This document shows positions 63,961 through 64,000 of a DNA stretch of 64,000 nucleotides, piece by piece. The notes under the pieces are model-generated. The model had not been told where the DNA came from, did no database searches, and saw nothing but the letters and a program-made list of their open reading frames with translations. Where the stretch lies: the NCBI GenBank assembly GCA_029964075.1, contig CM057145.1, positions 124,001 to 188,000 on the forward strand, given 5' to 3'. The translations under genes and the position numbers were made by a program. This stretch comes from Patiria pectinifera (taxonomy: Eukaryota; Echinodermata; Asteroidea; Valvatida; Asterinidae). The first letter of the stretch is position 1. Each line of letters begins with the position of its first letter.

Positions 63961-64000
63961 TCGAATCATTGAAGATGAAAAATACAATTTCTCATCAGAA

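Overview
This looks like invertebrate deuterostome genomic DNA; amphioxus seems most likely, and an ambulacrarian is possible. The reasons are intron-rich genes with GT/AG splice sites, a receptor tyrosine phosphatase with Tie-like EGF repeats and an F-type lectin domain, a NACHT/LRR gene, a tRNA-derived SINE, hAT-, P- and piggyBac-type elements, and several Ty3/gypsy retrotransposons. The organism is an inference from gene families. No rRNA, confident tRNA, CRISPR array or bacterial feature is visible.

Layout. 1-12 kb holds no gene I can support. It carries two hAT-type non-autonomous elements with short-motif arrays (1667-2678 and 3105-3698), a large foldback element built of three nested satellite arrays (8324-10117), and a 235-bp tandem repeat interrupted by a SINE. 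12.3-29.7 kb on the minus strand is a receptor-type protein tyrosine phosphatase locus. Reading from 29653 down to 12335 it encodes an F-type lectin domain, two Ig-like domains, four EGF-like exons, two fibronectin III domains, a transmembrane helix, a cytoplasmic linker and a phosphatase domain. The splice phases are almost perfectly regular, yet the copy carries two in-frame stops, one frameshift and a missing centre of the phosphatase domain, so it is probably decaying. A full-length gypsy element with LTRs that look identical (18240-27271) sits in one of its introns.

30.7-34.9 kb is a 5'-truncated gypsy element, split by a hAT MITE, with an SGNH/GDSL-hydrolase ORF after integrase. 35.3-36.2 kb is a non-autonomous element with 7-bp target duplications. 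36-42 kb is non-coding with degenerate repeats. 42.2-44.5 kb is a minus-strand NACHT-LRR (NLR-like) gene with an 804-codon open frame. 46.5-52.2 kb is a decayed gypsy element related to the one in the phosphatase gene, carrying a piggyBac-type MITE. 53.0-63.1 kb is a plus-strand gypsy element with two LTRs and an SGNH ORF. It is inserted into yet another gypsy element, whose primer-binding site lies at 52.5 kb and whose gag resumes at 63.2 kb.

The most notable theme is that all four gypsy elements with a visible 3' end carry an extra ORF in the position where retroviruses have env. In two it is a C2H2 zinc-finger protein with an internally duplicated C-terminal domain, and in the other two it is an SGNH-hydrolase-like protein. 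In three of the four a good splice acceptor lies just before the ORF's ATG, which suggests expression from a spliced subgenomic RNA. The zinc-finger elements also carry tight clusters of CAGGTG, in the LTR of one and in the leader of the other, which is a candidate binding site for their own protein.
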